Shown piece by piece: positions 1 to 8,671 of a stretch of DNA of 33,056 nucleotides (positions are counted from its first letter, which is position 1; each line of letters opens with the position of its first letter). Below the pieces are notes generated by a model. It made no database searches, was not told the origin of the DNA, and saw nothing but the letters and a program-made list of their open reading frames with translations. Origin of the DNA: an uncultured Methylophilaceae bacterium. GTDB lineage: Bacteria; Pseudomonadota; Gammaproteobacteria; Burkholderiales; Methylophilaceae. The stretch spans positions 1-33,056 of the forward strand of contig CAJBIA010000125.1 in assembly GCA_903953055.1 (NCBI GenBank), given 5' to 3'. Made by a program: the position numbers and the translations under genes.

Positions 1-2099
1 ACAAGCGCCGTAGTAATACCGATACCCGCACTTGGACCATCTTTAGGCGTTGCCCCTTCAGGGAAGTGGATATGAATGTCATTCTTCTCGTAAAAGTCTT
101 CAGGGATGCCTAAGCGTTTGGCACGACTTCTCACTACACTCATCGCTGCTTGAATAGATTCCTGCATGACATCACCAAGCTTGCCGGTAGTAATAGTTTT
201 ACCTTTTCCAGGCATGGCCACTGACTCAATAGTCAATAAATCACCGCCCACTTGGGTCCAAGCCAAACCCGTCACTTGACCTATCTGATTCTCTTTTGCA
301 GCAAGACCAAAATCAAAACGCTGAACCCCCAAATACTTCTCTAAGTTCTCAGGCGTGATTTTTACTAAGTCCACTTTTCCATCTTTTGGTAGTGTCTGTT
401 TTGCAGTGAGCAAATCTTTGACCACCTTTCGGCAAACCTTAGAGATATCTCTATCCAAGCTACGTACGCCTGCTTCGCGGGTATAGTAACGGATGACCTC
501 TTGAACGGCCGCTTCAGTAAAATCAATCTCACTGGCCTTCAAACCATGGGCCTTAAGTTGCTTAGGAACCAAGTAGCGCATCGCAATATTAAGTTTTTCA
601 TCTTCGGTATAGCCTGCAAGACGTATAATTTCCATCCGATCTAACAAGGCCTCAGGAATATTCATTGAATTCGAGGTCGCAACAAACATGACATCTGACA
701 AGTCGTATTCCACCTCAACGTAATGATCGACAAAGGTATGGTTTTGCTCAGGATCAAGCACTTCAAGTAATGCTGATGATGGATCGCCGCGCATGTCTTG
801 ACCCATCTTATCAACTTCGTCCAATAAGAATAATGGGTTCTTAACTGACACCTTTGCCATGCTCTGCAAGATCTTGCCTGGCATCGAACCAATATAAGTG
901 CGGCGGTGGCCACGAATCTCAGACTCATCCCGCACTCCACCCAAGGCAACACGCACAAACTTACGGTTAATCGCCTTAGCAATACTCTGACCCAGTGAGG
1001 TTTTACCCACGCCAGGAGGACCAACTAAGCACAAAATTGGCGCCTTTAGCTTATCTACGCGCTGCTGAACTGCTAGGTACTCGACAATACGTTCTTTGAC
1101 TTTCTCAAGGCCGTAATGGTCTTCATCTAGAATTCTTTGCGCTTCTAGGAGGTCCTTGCTGATTTTCGTTTTCTTCTTCCAAGGAAGGTTCACCAAGGTC
1201 TCAATATAATTTCGAACAACACTTGCCTCGGCTGACATAGGCGACATCATTCTGAGTTTTTTCATTTCAGAATTAGCCTTATCAAGCGCTTCTTTTGGCA
1301 TCTTGGCCGCATCAATACGTTTAGCTAATTCATCAACGTCCGCGTTCTCATCTTGTTCACCAAGTTCCTTTTGAATGGCCTTTACCTGCTCATTCAAGTA
1401 GTACTCACGCTGACTCTTCTCCATCTGGCGCTTCACGCGACCACGGATCCGTTTTTCAACTTGCAAGATGTCAATTTCCCCCTCCATGACACCCAGCAGG
1501 TGTTCAAGGCGCTCAGAAATACTAAACATCTCGAGGATGCTTTGTTTTTCTTCTAACTTTAGGGTCAAATGTGCAGAGATGGTGTCTGCCAAACGGCTAG
1601 CATCTTGGATAGTAGCAAGAGAGGTCAGAATCTCAGGTGGAATTTTTTTATTGAGTTTCACGTACTGATCGAACTGAGTAAAAACAGAACGCATCAATGC
1701 TTGAATTTCAGGATCATCCTCTGACGCCTCTTCAATCACCTCAGCCTTAGCAGTAAAGCAATCAGAAGTGTCTTGAAATTCGATCAATTTTGCACGACTC
1801 ACCCCCTCAACCAGCACTTTGACAGTGCCGTCAGGGAGCTTTAGCATCTGTAACACGGTTGCAATCGTCCCAACGTCATATAAGTCAGAAGCTTCTGGCT
1901 CATCTTTATTGGCAGATTTTTGCGCGACTAGAAAGATTTGCTTATTGCCATCCGAAGCGAGTTCAAGTGCTTTGACAGATTTAGCCCGCCCAACAAAAAG
2001 TGGGATCACAAGATGCGGATACACCACCACATCGCGTAATGGCAATAGCGGGAGGAATCCTGAGTCTGCTGAAAAAGCTGGCAATGTTTGTTCTGTCAT
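1..2099 (-). CDS. lon: ATP-dependent serine protease Lon (La), C-terminus cut by window edge
   Basis: Lon is the homo-hexameric cytoplasmic AAA+ protease that unfolds and degrades misfolded and regulatory proteins. About 699 codons are present; the family is usually about 780-810 residues, so roughly the last 90-110 are outside the window. The start is the ATG at 2099, with AAAGG seven bases upstream; the N-terminus reads [10 protein letters not shown] followed by the [10 protein letters not shown] motif of the Lon substrate-binding domain. Walker A GPPGVGKT is at residues 360-367, with Walker [10 protein letters not shown] downstream. The catalytic serine lies in KDGPSAG (Ser690), at about position 30; the catalytic lysine would be beyond the edge. 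It follows clpX on the same strand after a 136-bp gap that carries a sigma-32-like promoter, so it can be made both by read-through and by heat shock. Confidence 0.98.
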   Translation of the reverse strand, partial: MTEQTLPAFSADSGFLPLLPLRDVVVYPHLVIPLFVGRAKSVKALELASDGNKQIFLVAQKSANKDEPEASDLYDVGTIATVLQMLKLPDGTVKVLVEGVSRAKLIEFQDTSDCFTAKAEVIEEASEDDPEIQALMRSVFTQFDQYVKLNKKIPPEILTSLATIQDASRLADTISAHLTLKLEEKQSILEMFSISERLEHLLGVMEGEIDILQVEKRIRGRVKRQMEKSQREYYLNEQVKAIQKELGEQDENADVDELAKRIDAAKMPKEALDKANSEMKKLRMMSPMSAEASVVRNYIETLVNLPWKKKTKISKDLLEAQRILDEDHYGLEKVKERIVEYLAVQQRVDKLKAPILCLVGPPGVGKTSLGQSIAKAINRKFVRVALGGVRDESEIRGHRRTYIGSMPGKILQSMAKVSVKNPLFLLDEVDKMGQDMRGDPSSALLEVLDPEQNHTFVDHYVEVEYDLSDVMFVATSNSMNIPEALLDRMEIIRLAGYTEDEKLNIAMRYLVPKQLKAHGLKASEIDFTEAAVQEVIRYYTREAGVRSLDRDISKVCRKVVKDLLTAKQTLPKDGKVDLVKITPENLEKYLGVQRFDFGLAAKENQIGQVTGLAWTQVGGDLLTIESVAMPGKGKTITTGKLGDVMQESIQAAMSVVRSRAKRLGIPEDFYEKNDIHIHFPEGATPKDGPSAGIGITTAL

Positions 2100-2156
2100 G
2101 AAGAAGCCTTTAGCATTTGTTATATTCTGCGAGCTTGCCGAATACCTATGCAATCT

Positions 2157-2184
2157 AATTGGGGACTAACGCTGGCGATTCAAG
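2157..2184 (-). promoter_or_regulatory. Sigma-32-like (heat-shock) promoter of lon
   Basis: Read on the minus strand, CTTGAAT (2178-2184) is followed after exactly 13 bases by CCCCAATT (2157-2164). This fits the known RpoH consensus CTTGAAA-N13/14-CCCCATNT closely. A start near 2150 would give a leader of about 50 bases before the lon ATG. A perfect 7-bp inverted repeat (2170-2176 with 2186-2192) places the -35 element in its 9-base loop. Sequence match is seen directly; function is inferred, helped by the fact that lon is a classic RpoH target. Confidence 0.75.
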
Positions 2185-2235
2185 TGCCAGCGCGATTTAT
2201 TTTTACCAATAACAAGCCAGTCAAAACACAATGAA

Positions 2236-3504
2236 CTAGCTTGCTGACTCAGCCAATCGTGGTTCGTCTGAGTAGATAAGGATAGGTGGATTTTCACCCT
2301 TAATCGCGCCTTCATCAACTACCACCTTAGTTAAATTAGGCATCGAAGGTAAATCAAACATAATTTCGAGTAACGCATGCTCCATGATGCTGCGTAAACC
2401 ACGGGCACCCGTTTTACGCTCAAGCGCCTTTTTAGAAATTAAACGAAGCGCTTCTTCGCGGAACTCTAGGTCAACACCTTCCATTTTAAAGAGCTTCGCG
2501 AACTGCTTGGTGAGCGCATTTTTTGGCTCGATCAAGATGGTCATTAACGCATCTTCGTCTAGAGATTCTAATGTAGCAATCGCTGGTAAGCGTCCAACAA
2601 ATTCGGGAATTAACCCAAATTTAATCAAATCCTCTGGTTCAACGTCGCGTAACACTTCGCCTATTGCTCGAGCATCTTCCTTGCTCTTCACCTCAGCACC
2701 AAAGCCAATACCACCCTTTTCAGAACGGCGACGAATCACCTTATCTAAGCCGTCAAATGCGCCGCCACAGATGAAAAGGATGTTGGTGGTATCAAGCTGA
2801 ACAAACTCTTGATTGGGGTGCTTGCGGCCACCTTGGGGAGGCACCGATGCTATCGTTCCTTCAATTAGTTTAAGCAATGCCTGCTGAACGCCCTCACCTG
2901 ATACGTCACGGGTGATGGATGGGTTATCTGACTTACGAGAGATCTTGTCGATTTCATCGATGTAAACGATGCCACGCTGTGCTTTTTCAATGTCATAGTC
3001 ACATTTCTGAAGAAGCTTCTGCATGATGTTTTCTACATCTTCCCCCACGTAACCTGCTTCAGTTAATGTCGTGGCATCAGCCATCACGAAGGGCACATCC
3101 AAAAGTCTTGCAAGGGTTTGGGCGAGTAGGGTTTTACCTGAACCAGTTGGGCCAATTACCAATATATTACTCTTGGATATTTCAACGTCATCTTTAGCTG
3201 ATGGCTGATCTAGGCGTTTGTAATGGTTATAAACTGCAACTGCCAAGCTTTTTTTAGCCTGGACTTGACCGATGACATACTGGTCAAGAATGGCGCAGAT
3301 TTCTTTAGGGGTTGGGAGCTTTTTATCGTTAGATTTATCGCCATCGATGGTTTGTGCTTCTTCACGAATAATATCGTTACAAAGGTCGACACATTCATCA
3401 CAAATGAACACAGATGGCCCAGCGATCAGCTTTTTCACTTCATGCTGACTTTTACCGCAAAACGAACAATAAAGTAGTTTTTCGTCTGTTGCCTTTGTCG
3501 TCAT
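2236..3504 (-). CDS. clpX: ATP-dependent Clp protease, ATP-binding subunit ClpX
   Basis: ClpX is the AAA+ unfoldase that recognises substrates and feeds them into ClpP. The 422 residues match the family length. The N-terminal zinc-binding domain has Cys13, Cys16, Cys35 and Cys38. Walker A GPTGSGKT is at 118-125 and Walker B is IVYIDEID. The GYVG pore loop, the GRKH pore loop and the IGF loop (GGIGFGAEV) that docks into ClpP are all present, so it should pair with the ClpP encoded just upstream. The start at 3504 is preceded by AGGAA at a good distance. It lies 63 bp downstream of clpP on the same strand, the usual clpP-clpX operon arrangement. Confidence 0.98.
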   Translation of the reverse strand: MTTKATDEKLLYCSFCGKSQHEVKKLIAGPSVFICDECVDLCNDIIREEAQTIDGDKSNDKKLPTPKEICAILDQYVIGQVQAKKSLAVAVYNHYKRLDQPSAKDDVEISKSNILVIGPTGSGKTLLAQTLARLLDVPFVMADATTLTEAGYVGEDVENIMQKLLQKCDYDIEKAQRGIVYIDEIDKISRKSDNPSITRDVSGEGVQQALLKLIEGTIASVPPQGGRKHPNQEFVQLDTTNILFICGGAFDGLDKVIRRRSEKGGIGFGAEVKSKEDARAIGEVLRDVEPEDLIKFGLIPEFVGRLPAIATLESLDEDALMTILIEPKNALTKQFAKLFKMEGVDLEFREEALRLISKKALERKTGARGLRSIMEHALLEIMFDLPSMPNLTKVVVDEGAIKGENPPILIYSDEPRLAESAS

Positions 3505-3567
3505 TAATTATTCCTATAGATTCCGATTTTATTTTGAATCAAAGCTAACACCATATAAATGATAGAT

Positions 3568-4221
3568 CTAAGCCGATTCCGGTCTATTCTCAATCACCTT
3601 ATCAATTAAACCATATGCCACAGATTGCGCTGCACTCATAAAATTATCTCGTTCTGTATCACGGTCAATTTCATCAGCAGTTCGGCCTGTGTGGTGTGCT
3701 AGGATTTCATTGAGTCTGCCACGCAAATATAAAATCTCTTTTGCATGAATTTCGATGTCCGTTGACTGACCTTGAAATCCGCCAGATGGTTGATGAATCA
3801 TGACACGGGAATTAGGTAAGCTAAAACGCTTATCCTTAGCACCCGCTGCAAGCAAGAAGGCGCCCATGCTCGCCGCTTGACCAATACAAAGGGTACTGAC
3901 ATCAGGCTTGATAAATTGCATGGTGTCATAAATCGACATCCCGGCAGTAACCGAACCGCCTGGCGAGTTGATATAAAGCGAAATATCTTTATCTGGATTT
4001 TCAGCTTCCAAAAACAGTAACTGCGCAACAACCAAGTTGGCTGACATATCATTGACCGGGCCGACCAAGAAAATCACGCGTTCTTTGAGTAATCTTGAAT
4101 AAATATCATAAGAACGTTCGCCACGGCCGCTTTGCTCCACGACCATTGGAATATAACCAAGGCCCTGCGTATCCATGCTATTCATCATCTGATTCATTTC
4201 TTGGTGACCTTGTGTAGACAT
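3568..4221 (-). CDS. clpP: ATP-dependent Clp protease proteolytic subunit ClpP
   Basis: ClpP is the serine peptidase that forms the two-heptamer barrel of ClpXP. The 217 residues carry the full triad with the E. coli spacing: Ser118 in GQAASMGAF, His143 in MIHQP, and Asp192 in RDTERDNF. The INSPGG loop is also present. The first 20 or so residues (rich in Met, Gln and Asn) are probably a short propeptide, as in E. coli; a later Met start such as Met12, Met13 or Met16 is possible. Its ATG overlaps the tig stop codon by one base (TAATG), which suggests translational coupling with trigger factor. Confidence 0.98.
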   Translation of the reverse strand: MSTQGHQEMNQMMNSMDTQGLGYIPMVVEQSGRGERSYDIYSRLLKERVIFLVGPVNDMSANLVVAQLLFLEAENPDKDISLYINSPGGSVTAGMSIYDTMQFIKPDVSTLCIGQAASMGAFLLAAGAKDKRFSLPNSRVMIHQPSGGFQGQSTDIEIHAKEILYLRGRLNEILAHHTGRTADEIDRDTERDNFMSAAQSVAYGLIDKVIENRPESA

Positions 4222-5525
4222 TAGGCATTACTCATTAAATCATCAAATTTAACTTTTTTATCAGTAACTTTTGCAGCAGCTAATACCCAGTTTACAACGT
4301 TTTCTTCAGTTGCCAATGCTGCTGGCTCATCAAGACGTTTCACATCATCATAATACCAACGCACAACATCTTCAGGGCGCTCAAAACTCACTGAGAACTG
4401 ATCAACCATCGCACGTACTTGATCTGCATTTGCGTGCAATGAATGCTCGTTCACCAAGTGCATCAGAACCAAACGTAAAGTAGCCCCACGTTTAGCTTGC
4501 TCTTCAAACATTGAAGGCTCAAGGGTGACATTAGCTAAATCCACACCACGTTGCTCTAAGTTTTGACGTGACATTTGCATCAAGCGCTCAATTTCCATGC
4601 CCTGAAGTGCTTTTGGCAAATCAAATTTAGCATTGGCCACCAAGGCATCAAACACTTGCTCTTTCACATTAGCACGGACGCGCTTATTCACTTCCTGGAC
4701 CAAGCTTTCTTTGATTTCGGCTTTCATTTTTTCAACATCGCCGTCATCCACACCTAATGTTTTAGCAAATTCAGCATCAATTTCTGGCAATTTAACTTGT
4801 GCAACTTCCGCAAACTTCACTTTATATGAAACCGTCTTTCCAGCCAATTGTTCTGGTTGATGATCAGCAGGGTAGGTAATATCGAATAAGGCTTCAGCAC
4901 CTGCTTTAGCGCCCACCAAATGGTCATCAAATTCAGGAACGCGACCACCTTCACCAATAACCAAGTCAATGGTTTGGTCGCCCGTGCTCTCTACTTCGTT
5001 ACCGTCAATTGATGCACTAAGGCCTAGCTTTACCTTATCGCCTTTTTTGGCCGCACGTTTTACTGGTTCAAATGTTGCACGTTGCTTAACTAACACATCC
5101 AATGTTTTCTTAACATCGGCATCTGCAAGCTCTAGGGCAGGACGTTCTATTTTTACTTTACCCAAGTCGCCCAGCTCAACCTCTGGAAACACTTCAAATG
5201 TAGCAACATATTCGAATTCTTGATCCGCATCAGCAAACGGCTTATGCTCAATATTTGGGTACCCCGCAACACGGAGTTTGTTCGATTCAACCCCTTCAGA
5301 GAATGAACGTTCAACCGCATTCGTCAACGCTTCATCACGCGCCTGCGCACCGTATTGTTGTTGTACAAATTTCGCTGGCACCTTGCCTGGGCGAAAGCCT
5401 GGCAACTTAGCTGTACGCATTAATTGACTGATGCGCTGATGAATTTCATCCTCAATTGGTTTCATCGGCACGGTTACCGTCATACGACGTTCTAGTTTGC
5501 TGATGATTTCAACGGTTGCTGACAT
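4221..5525 (-). CDS. tig: Trigger factor, ribosome-associated chaperone and peptidyl-prolyl isomerase
   Basis: Trigger factor binds nascent chains at the ribosome exit. The 434 residues are close to E. coli's 432. The N-terminal ribosome-binding signature GFRPGKVP is present, followed by the FKBP-like isomerase domain (about 150-250, with [14 protein letters not shown] and [11 protein letters not shown]) and the long helical C-terminal chaperone domain. The ATG at 5525 has AAGGAA eight bases upstream. It is the first gene of the tig-clpP-clpX-(lon) run, a conserved proteobacterial order, and overlaps clpP by one base. Confidence 0.98.
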   Translation of the reverse strand: MSATVEIISKLERRMTVTVPMKPIEDEIHQRISQLMRTAKLPGFRPGKVPAKFVQQQYGAQARDEALTNAVERSFSEGVESNKLRVAGYPNIEHKPFADADQEFEYVATFEVFPEVELGDLGKVKIERPALELADADVKKTLDVLVKQRATFEPVKRAAKKGDKVKLGLSASIDGNEVESTGDQTIDLVIGEGGRVPEFDDHLVGAKAGAEALFDITYPADHQPEQLAGKTVSYKVKFAEVAQVKLPEIDAEFAKTLGVDDGDVEKMKAEIKESLVQEVNKRVRANVKEQVFDALVANAKFDLPKALQGMEIERLMQMSRQNLEQRGVDLANVTLEPSMFEEQAKRGATLRLVLMHLVNEHSLHANADQVRAMVDQFSVSFERPEDVVRWYYDDVKRLDEPAALATEENVVNWVLAAAKVTDKKVKFDDLMSNA

Positions 5526-5631
5526 GTGCTGTATTCCTTAATTCAAGAGGTAATTATGTAAATTTGAATGCGCACTGTTTTTCAGTAAAATTGATCAACA
5601 GAAGTACATTGCGTAATTATTAAAGCGAATA

Positions 5632-5640
5632 ATTATATCA
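5632..5640 (-). promoter_or_regulatory. Extended -10 promoter element upstream of tig
   Basis: On the minus strand this reads TGATATAAT, a perfect TGnTATAAT extended -10, about 107 bases upstream of the tig start. I see no good -35 hexamer 16-18 bases upstream (the area is A/T rich), which is normal for extended -10 promoters. It would drive tig-clpP-clpX. Confidence 0.55.
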
Positions 5641-5759
5641 CAGGACTTTTTTTGATAATTAGCTTTAATTAGATCAATATGCGTAATCAAAACAAACAAA
5701 AATAGCAATAATGTACTAAAATACTCAAGTAAATATCACTCAGGGCAAAAGGAAAAATC

Positions 5760-6263
5760 ATGACAAATTCAGTAACATTAAAAGGCAACCCAGTAACGAT
5801 CGGTGGCAACTTTCCGGCCGTAGGCCAATCTGTTAGTAACTTCGAACTGGCAAATGCGAAACGCGAAACAATCACACTAGAAAACTACGCTGGGAAACGC
5901 AAAATTCTGAACATTTTCCCAAGTATAGACACCCCGACATGTGCTACATCCGTGCGTGAGTTCAATAAAAAGGCAGCCTCGCTCAATAATAGCGTTGTAC
6001 TTTGTATTTCAGCCGACCTCCCTTTTGCGCAAAGTCGCTTCTGCGGCGCAGAAGGCATTGAAAATGTTGTGGCTTTATCTAGCTTCCGCAACAACGCACA
6101 ATTCGCAACAAGCTATGGCGTTGCCATTTTAGACAGTAGTTTAGCTGGGTTAACAACTCGCGCCGTAATCGTACTTGATGAAAACAACAAGGTATTACAT
6201 AGTGAATTAGTCTCGGAAATCGCTAACGAGCCCAATTATGATGCTGCTTTAGCTGTGCTTTAA
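5760..6263 (+). CDS. tpx: Thiol peroxidase Tpx (atypical 2-Cys peroxiredoxin)
   Basis: Tpx reduces alkyl and hydrogen peroxides using thioredoxin. The 167 residues match the family (about 168). The peroxidatic Cys61 lies in SIDTPTCATSVREFN and the resolving Cys95 in SRFCGAEG, the same positions as in E. coli Tpx. The N-terminal TLKGNPVTIGGNFPAVGQ is typical. The ATG at 5760 is preceded by AAAGGA at about six bases. It is monocistronic, divergent from tig and convergent with the MazG-like gene, and is closed by the palindromic terminator at 6278-6309. I see no clear OxyR site. Confidence 0.97.
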   Translation: MTNSVTLKGNPVTIGGNFPAVGQSVSNFELANAKRETITLENYAGKRKILNIFPSIDTPTCATSVREFNKKAASLNNSVVLCISADLPFAQSRFCGAEGIENVVALSSFRNNAQFATSYGVAILDSSLAGLTTRAVIVLDENNKVLHSELVSEIANEPNYDAALAVL

Positions 6264-6277
6264 TTATTTTAATCCTT

Positions 6278-6309
6278 AATAAAAAGCCCGCGATCGCGGG
6301 CTTTTTATT
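6278..6309. terminator. Bidirectional rho-independent terminator (perfect 32-bp palindrome)
   Basis: A perfect palindrome whose half reads AATAAAAAGCCCGCGA: a GC-rich core with A runs on the left and T runs on the right, so each strand gives a stable hairpin followed by a U tract. It lies 14 bp after tpx (+) and 18 bp after the MazG-like gene (-), and so serves both converging units. Confidence 0.93.
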
Positions 6310-6327
6310 GATTTTTCTGCAGTAGAA

Positions 6328-6696
6328 TTACTTCTCACTCATTTTTTGATAAACCGTATATTTCGCATTGCTGCCTTTTGCTTTCTCCACAGGATACTTA
6401 ATCGCATTCAAAGCAATTTTTTCGTTAGCAGCCTGAATTAAATCGATACCGGTCACTTCTGCCAATCGTAATAGGTACACAAAAGTATCAGCCAGCTCAT
6501 GCGCAACTTCTTGACGCTTTTCTGTACTGATTTCATAACTCTCCTGTATGGTATTCCACTGAAAGTGTTCGACTAATTCAGCAGCTTCAACAATCATCGC
6601 CATCGCAAGATTTTTGGGCGAGTGAAATTGTGCCCAATCCCTTTCATTTACAAAGGCGTCAATCTTTTGACGAAGTTCAGCTAAGCTATCTGCCAT
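6328..6696 (-). CDS. MazG-like nucleotide pyrophosphohydrolase (dCTP pyrophosphatase / RS21-C6 type)
   Basis: This small all-alpha NTP pyrophosphatase probably hydrolyses dCTP or non-canonical dNTPs to the monophosphate plus pyrophosphate, cleaning the nucleotide pool. The metal-binding ExxE...ExxD motif is visible: Glu37 and Glu40 in VEAAELVEHFQW, then Glu67 and Asp70 in HELADTFVYL. The 122 residues fit the single-domain RS21-C6/DCTPP1-like group rather than two-domain MazG. Last gene of the operon; its ATG overlaps the rlmL stop by one base (TAATG). Substrate is inferred from family. Confidence 0.88.
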   Translation of the reverse strand: MADSLAELRQKIDAFVNERDWAQFHSPKNLAMAMIVEAAELVEHFQWNTIQESYEISTEKRQEVAHELADTFVYLLRLAEVTGIDLIQAANEKIALNAIKYPVEKAKGSNAKYTVYQKMSEK

Positions 6697-7847
6697 TATT
6701 TTTCCTTTCGGTTCGACCCTGCTACCAGCTTAATCTCGAATAAGCGACACTCTAAAGGCCCATTAAATAACGGCGTACGTTTGCTTGGTGAAAGTCGCAT
6801 CAGTTTAGGCAAGCGCATATCCGTCGTCAGAAAATAAGCATTCCAGCCAGCAAAATTACGTTTTAAGGTCTCACCCATCTTTGGATACAACGCCGCCAAC
6901 TCTTCATCCTCACCAATTCTCACCCCATAAGGCGGGTTGGCTACCATGACCCCCTCGCCTGCTGGCGCTGGGACCTGAGTAAACTCCAATTGCGCGAGCT
7001 GAACAGCATCCAATAGGCCTGCTTGCTGAAGATTTTGCTTGGCAATGCGCACGGCACGCAGGTCTGCATCACTCCCGTATATTTTTGAAAACACCACCGG
7101 CTTCGTTTTTTTCAACGCCTCTTGGCGCAATTTTGTCCAAAGACTTTCATCAAAGTTTTTAAGCTTCTCAAAACCAAAATCACGCTGACTCCCTGGCGCA
7201 ATATTAAGCGCCATCATCGTAGCCTCTAGAAGAAAGGTGCCACTACCGCACATCGGATCTAAAAAAGGCATCCCAGGATTCCATCCTGAGAGTTTGATAA
7301 TCCCTGCAGCCAAATTTTCTCGTAAAGGTGCTTCAATACTGGCGCGACGCAACCCACGTTGGTAAAGCGCCTGCCCCGAAGTGTCTAAATAAAACTGATA
7401 ACTATCTGCCGCCAAATAAGCATGAATTCGGACATCTGGTTCCTTAGTGTCGATATAAGGACGACTATTGACCACCTGCCTAAACTTATCGCACACCGCA
7501 TCTTTAATACGAAGCGTTGCGAACTCTAAACTCTTTAACGGGCACTTGACCCCCGTCACTTTGACCATGAAATTATTACTAACCTTAAACCAACCCGGCC
7601 AATCTAATTTGTAGGCGGCATTAAACAAATCATCTTCCGTCGCATATTGACCGCTTGCCACGCGCCACATCACACGAGTGGCAATGCGGCTTTCAAGGTT
7701 CGCGCGATAGCACACAGCCAAATCGCCGCCAAAACTCACCCCGCCGTCTGTGGCCTGAATGGCTTTTGCACCAATGCTAGCAAGCTCATCCACCAATAAG
7801 GCTTCAAGGCCGCGCGGGCATGTAGCGAAATAATTGTGCTGACTCAT
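6696..7847 (-). CDS. rlmL: 23S rRNA (guanine-N2)-methyltransferase, RlmL N-terminal type (THUMP + Rossmann methyltransferase)
   Basis: It has an N-terminal ferredoxin-like/THUMP RNA-binding region (about 1-160) and a C-terminal class I methyltransferase. The SAM-binding motif DPMCGSGTFLLEA begins at residue 197 and the catalytic NPPYG motif of N2-guanine methyltransferases is at 304-308. The 383 residues correspond to the RlmL half of E. coli RlmKL; the RlmK half is absent, as is common outside gammaproteobacteria. By family it makes m2G2445 in 23S rRNA. It sits 20 bp after the spermidine-synthase-like gene and overlaps the MazG-like gene by one base. Confidence 0.88.
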   Translation of the reverse strand: MSQHNYFATCPRGLEALLVDELASIGAKAIQATDGGVSFGGDLAVCYRANLESRIATRVMWRVASGQYATEDDLFNAAYKLDWPGWFKVSNNFMVKVTGVKCPLKSLEFATLRIKDAVCDKFRQVVNSRPYIDTKEPDVRIHAYLAADSYQFYLDTSGQALYQRGLRRASIEAPLRENLAAGIIKLSGWNPGMPFLDPMCGSGTFLLEATMMALNIAPGSQRDFGFEKLKNFDESLWTKLRQEALKKTKPVVFSKIYGSDADLRAVRIAKQNLQQAGLLDAVQLAQLEFTQVPAPAGEGVMVANPPYGVRIGEDEELAALYPKMGETLKRNFAGWNAYFLTTDMRLPKLMRLSPSKRTPLFNGPLECRLFEIKLVAGSNRKEK

Positions 7848-7867
7848 TAATAATACTTTCTGTTATT

Positions 7868-8671
7868 TTACGCTTCAAACAAGAGGCGATTACTGGTACT
7901 TAAATTCTCATCCTTGAGCTTCTCAACAAACTCAAGAAACTCTATTTTGTGTGTTTCTTGCAAAGCTTTTGCACGCACACGCAAAGTGGACCATCTTAAA
8001 TCGCGTGGCAGTCGTTTAAATCCAAACACTACAATATTACCAGGGCGCCCCGTGCGTAAAACCAATACTCTGCCATGGAAGCTATGCTCGATGCGATGCA
8101 AGTAAATATCGAAGTTTCTATCTGAACCCCACAAATTAACCGCCATCATGCCATCTAAATGCAAAGCCTCGGCACAATCATCAAAGAAGCTTTGATTGTA
8201 CAACTCAGGGGGTACGCCTTGGCTGTCAAAAATATCAAGTAACAGCACATCTGCGGTGTTAGCATTTTCTTGCAAATACACAACACCGTCGGCTTCGATC
8301 ACTTTTAGCGTTTCATCATCATCCTGCAGATAAAAGTGACTTCGTGCAGTTTGGATGATACGCGGATTAATCTCCACCGCACGTACTTGCATCTCAGGCA
8401 AGAAATGGTGAATATACTTAGGAATAGATCCGCCCCCCAACCCGATCATGAGCACCTCTTTAGGCTGCTTCATGAAGAGCAAGAACATCATCATGCCTCT
8501 TGAATAGGCAAGCTCCAACTCATATGGGGCTTTGACGCGCATCGCGCTTTGCACGGTTTCCGACCCTAGATATAAGGAACGCACGCCGTCCATTTCACTG
8601 ACATCGACACTTTCTTCACCCGTCATGCCTTTGTGCACAGCTCTAGCGATCCTTCTACCTACGCGCAACAT
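7868..8671 (-). CDS. Spermidine synthase-like (SpeE-fold) protein, probably not a canonical SpeE
   Basis: The 267-residue protein has the Rossmann nucleotide-binding motif GLGGGSIP (77-84), the acidic residue that holds the ribose (VEINPR, Glu100) and an ADGVVYL motif (Asp128), all of the spermidine synthase fold. At the active site, where true aminopropyltransferases usually have a D-[ST]-[ST]-D-P motif, it reads LDIFDSQGVP (from Asp146), so polyamine binding is doubtful. No speD or speC-like gene is nearby. It directly abuts the RNase gene (stop and ATG adjacent) and precedes rlmL, which suggests a role tied to RNA or translation, or simple co-transcription. The true substrate is unknown. 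Confidence 0.8.
   Translation of the reverse strand: MLRVGRRIARAVHKGMTGEESVDVSEMDGVRSLYLGSETVQSAMRVKAPYELELAYSRGMMMFLLFMKQPKEVLMIGLGGGSIPKYIHHFLPEMQVRAVEINPRIIQTARSHFYLQDDDETLKVIEADGVVYLQENANTADVLLLDIFDSQGVPPELYNQSFFDDCAEALHLDGMMAVNLWGSDRNFDIYLHRIEHSFHGRVLVLRTGRPGNIVVFGFKRLPRDLRWSTLRVRAKALQETHKIEFLEFVEKLKDENLSTSNRLLFEA

Noticed and set aside
662-1024. Open frame of 120 codons inside lon on the same strand
   Set aside because: It is an alternative frame of the well-supported lon coding region, with no ribosome-binding site or recognisable protein.
2170-2204. Hairpin followed by a T-rich tract on the plus strand, looking like a rho-independent terminator
   Set aside because: No plus-strand gene ends there; on the minus strand no U tract follows. 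It coincides with the lon promoter -35 region, so I treat it as a dyad around a promoter.
6278-6309. Perfect 32-bp palindrome with GCGATCGC core as a regulator-binding or methylation-related site
   Set aside because: Position between two converging stop codons and flanking A/T runs explain it fully as a bidirectional terminator.
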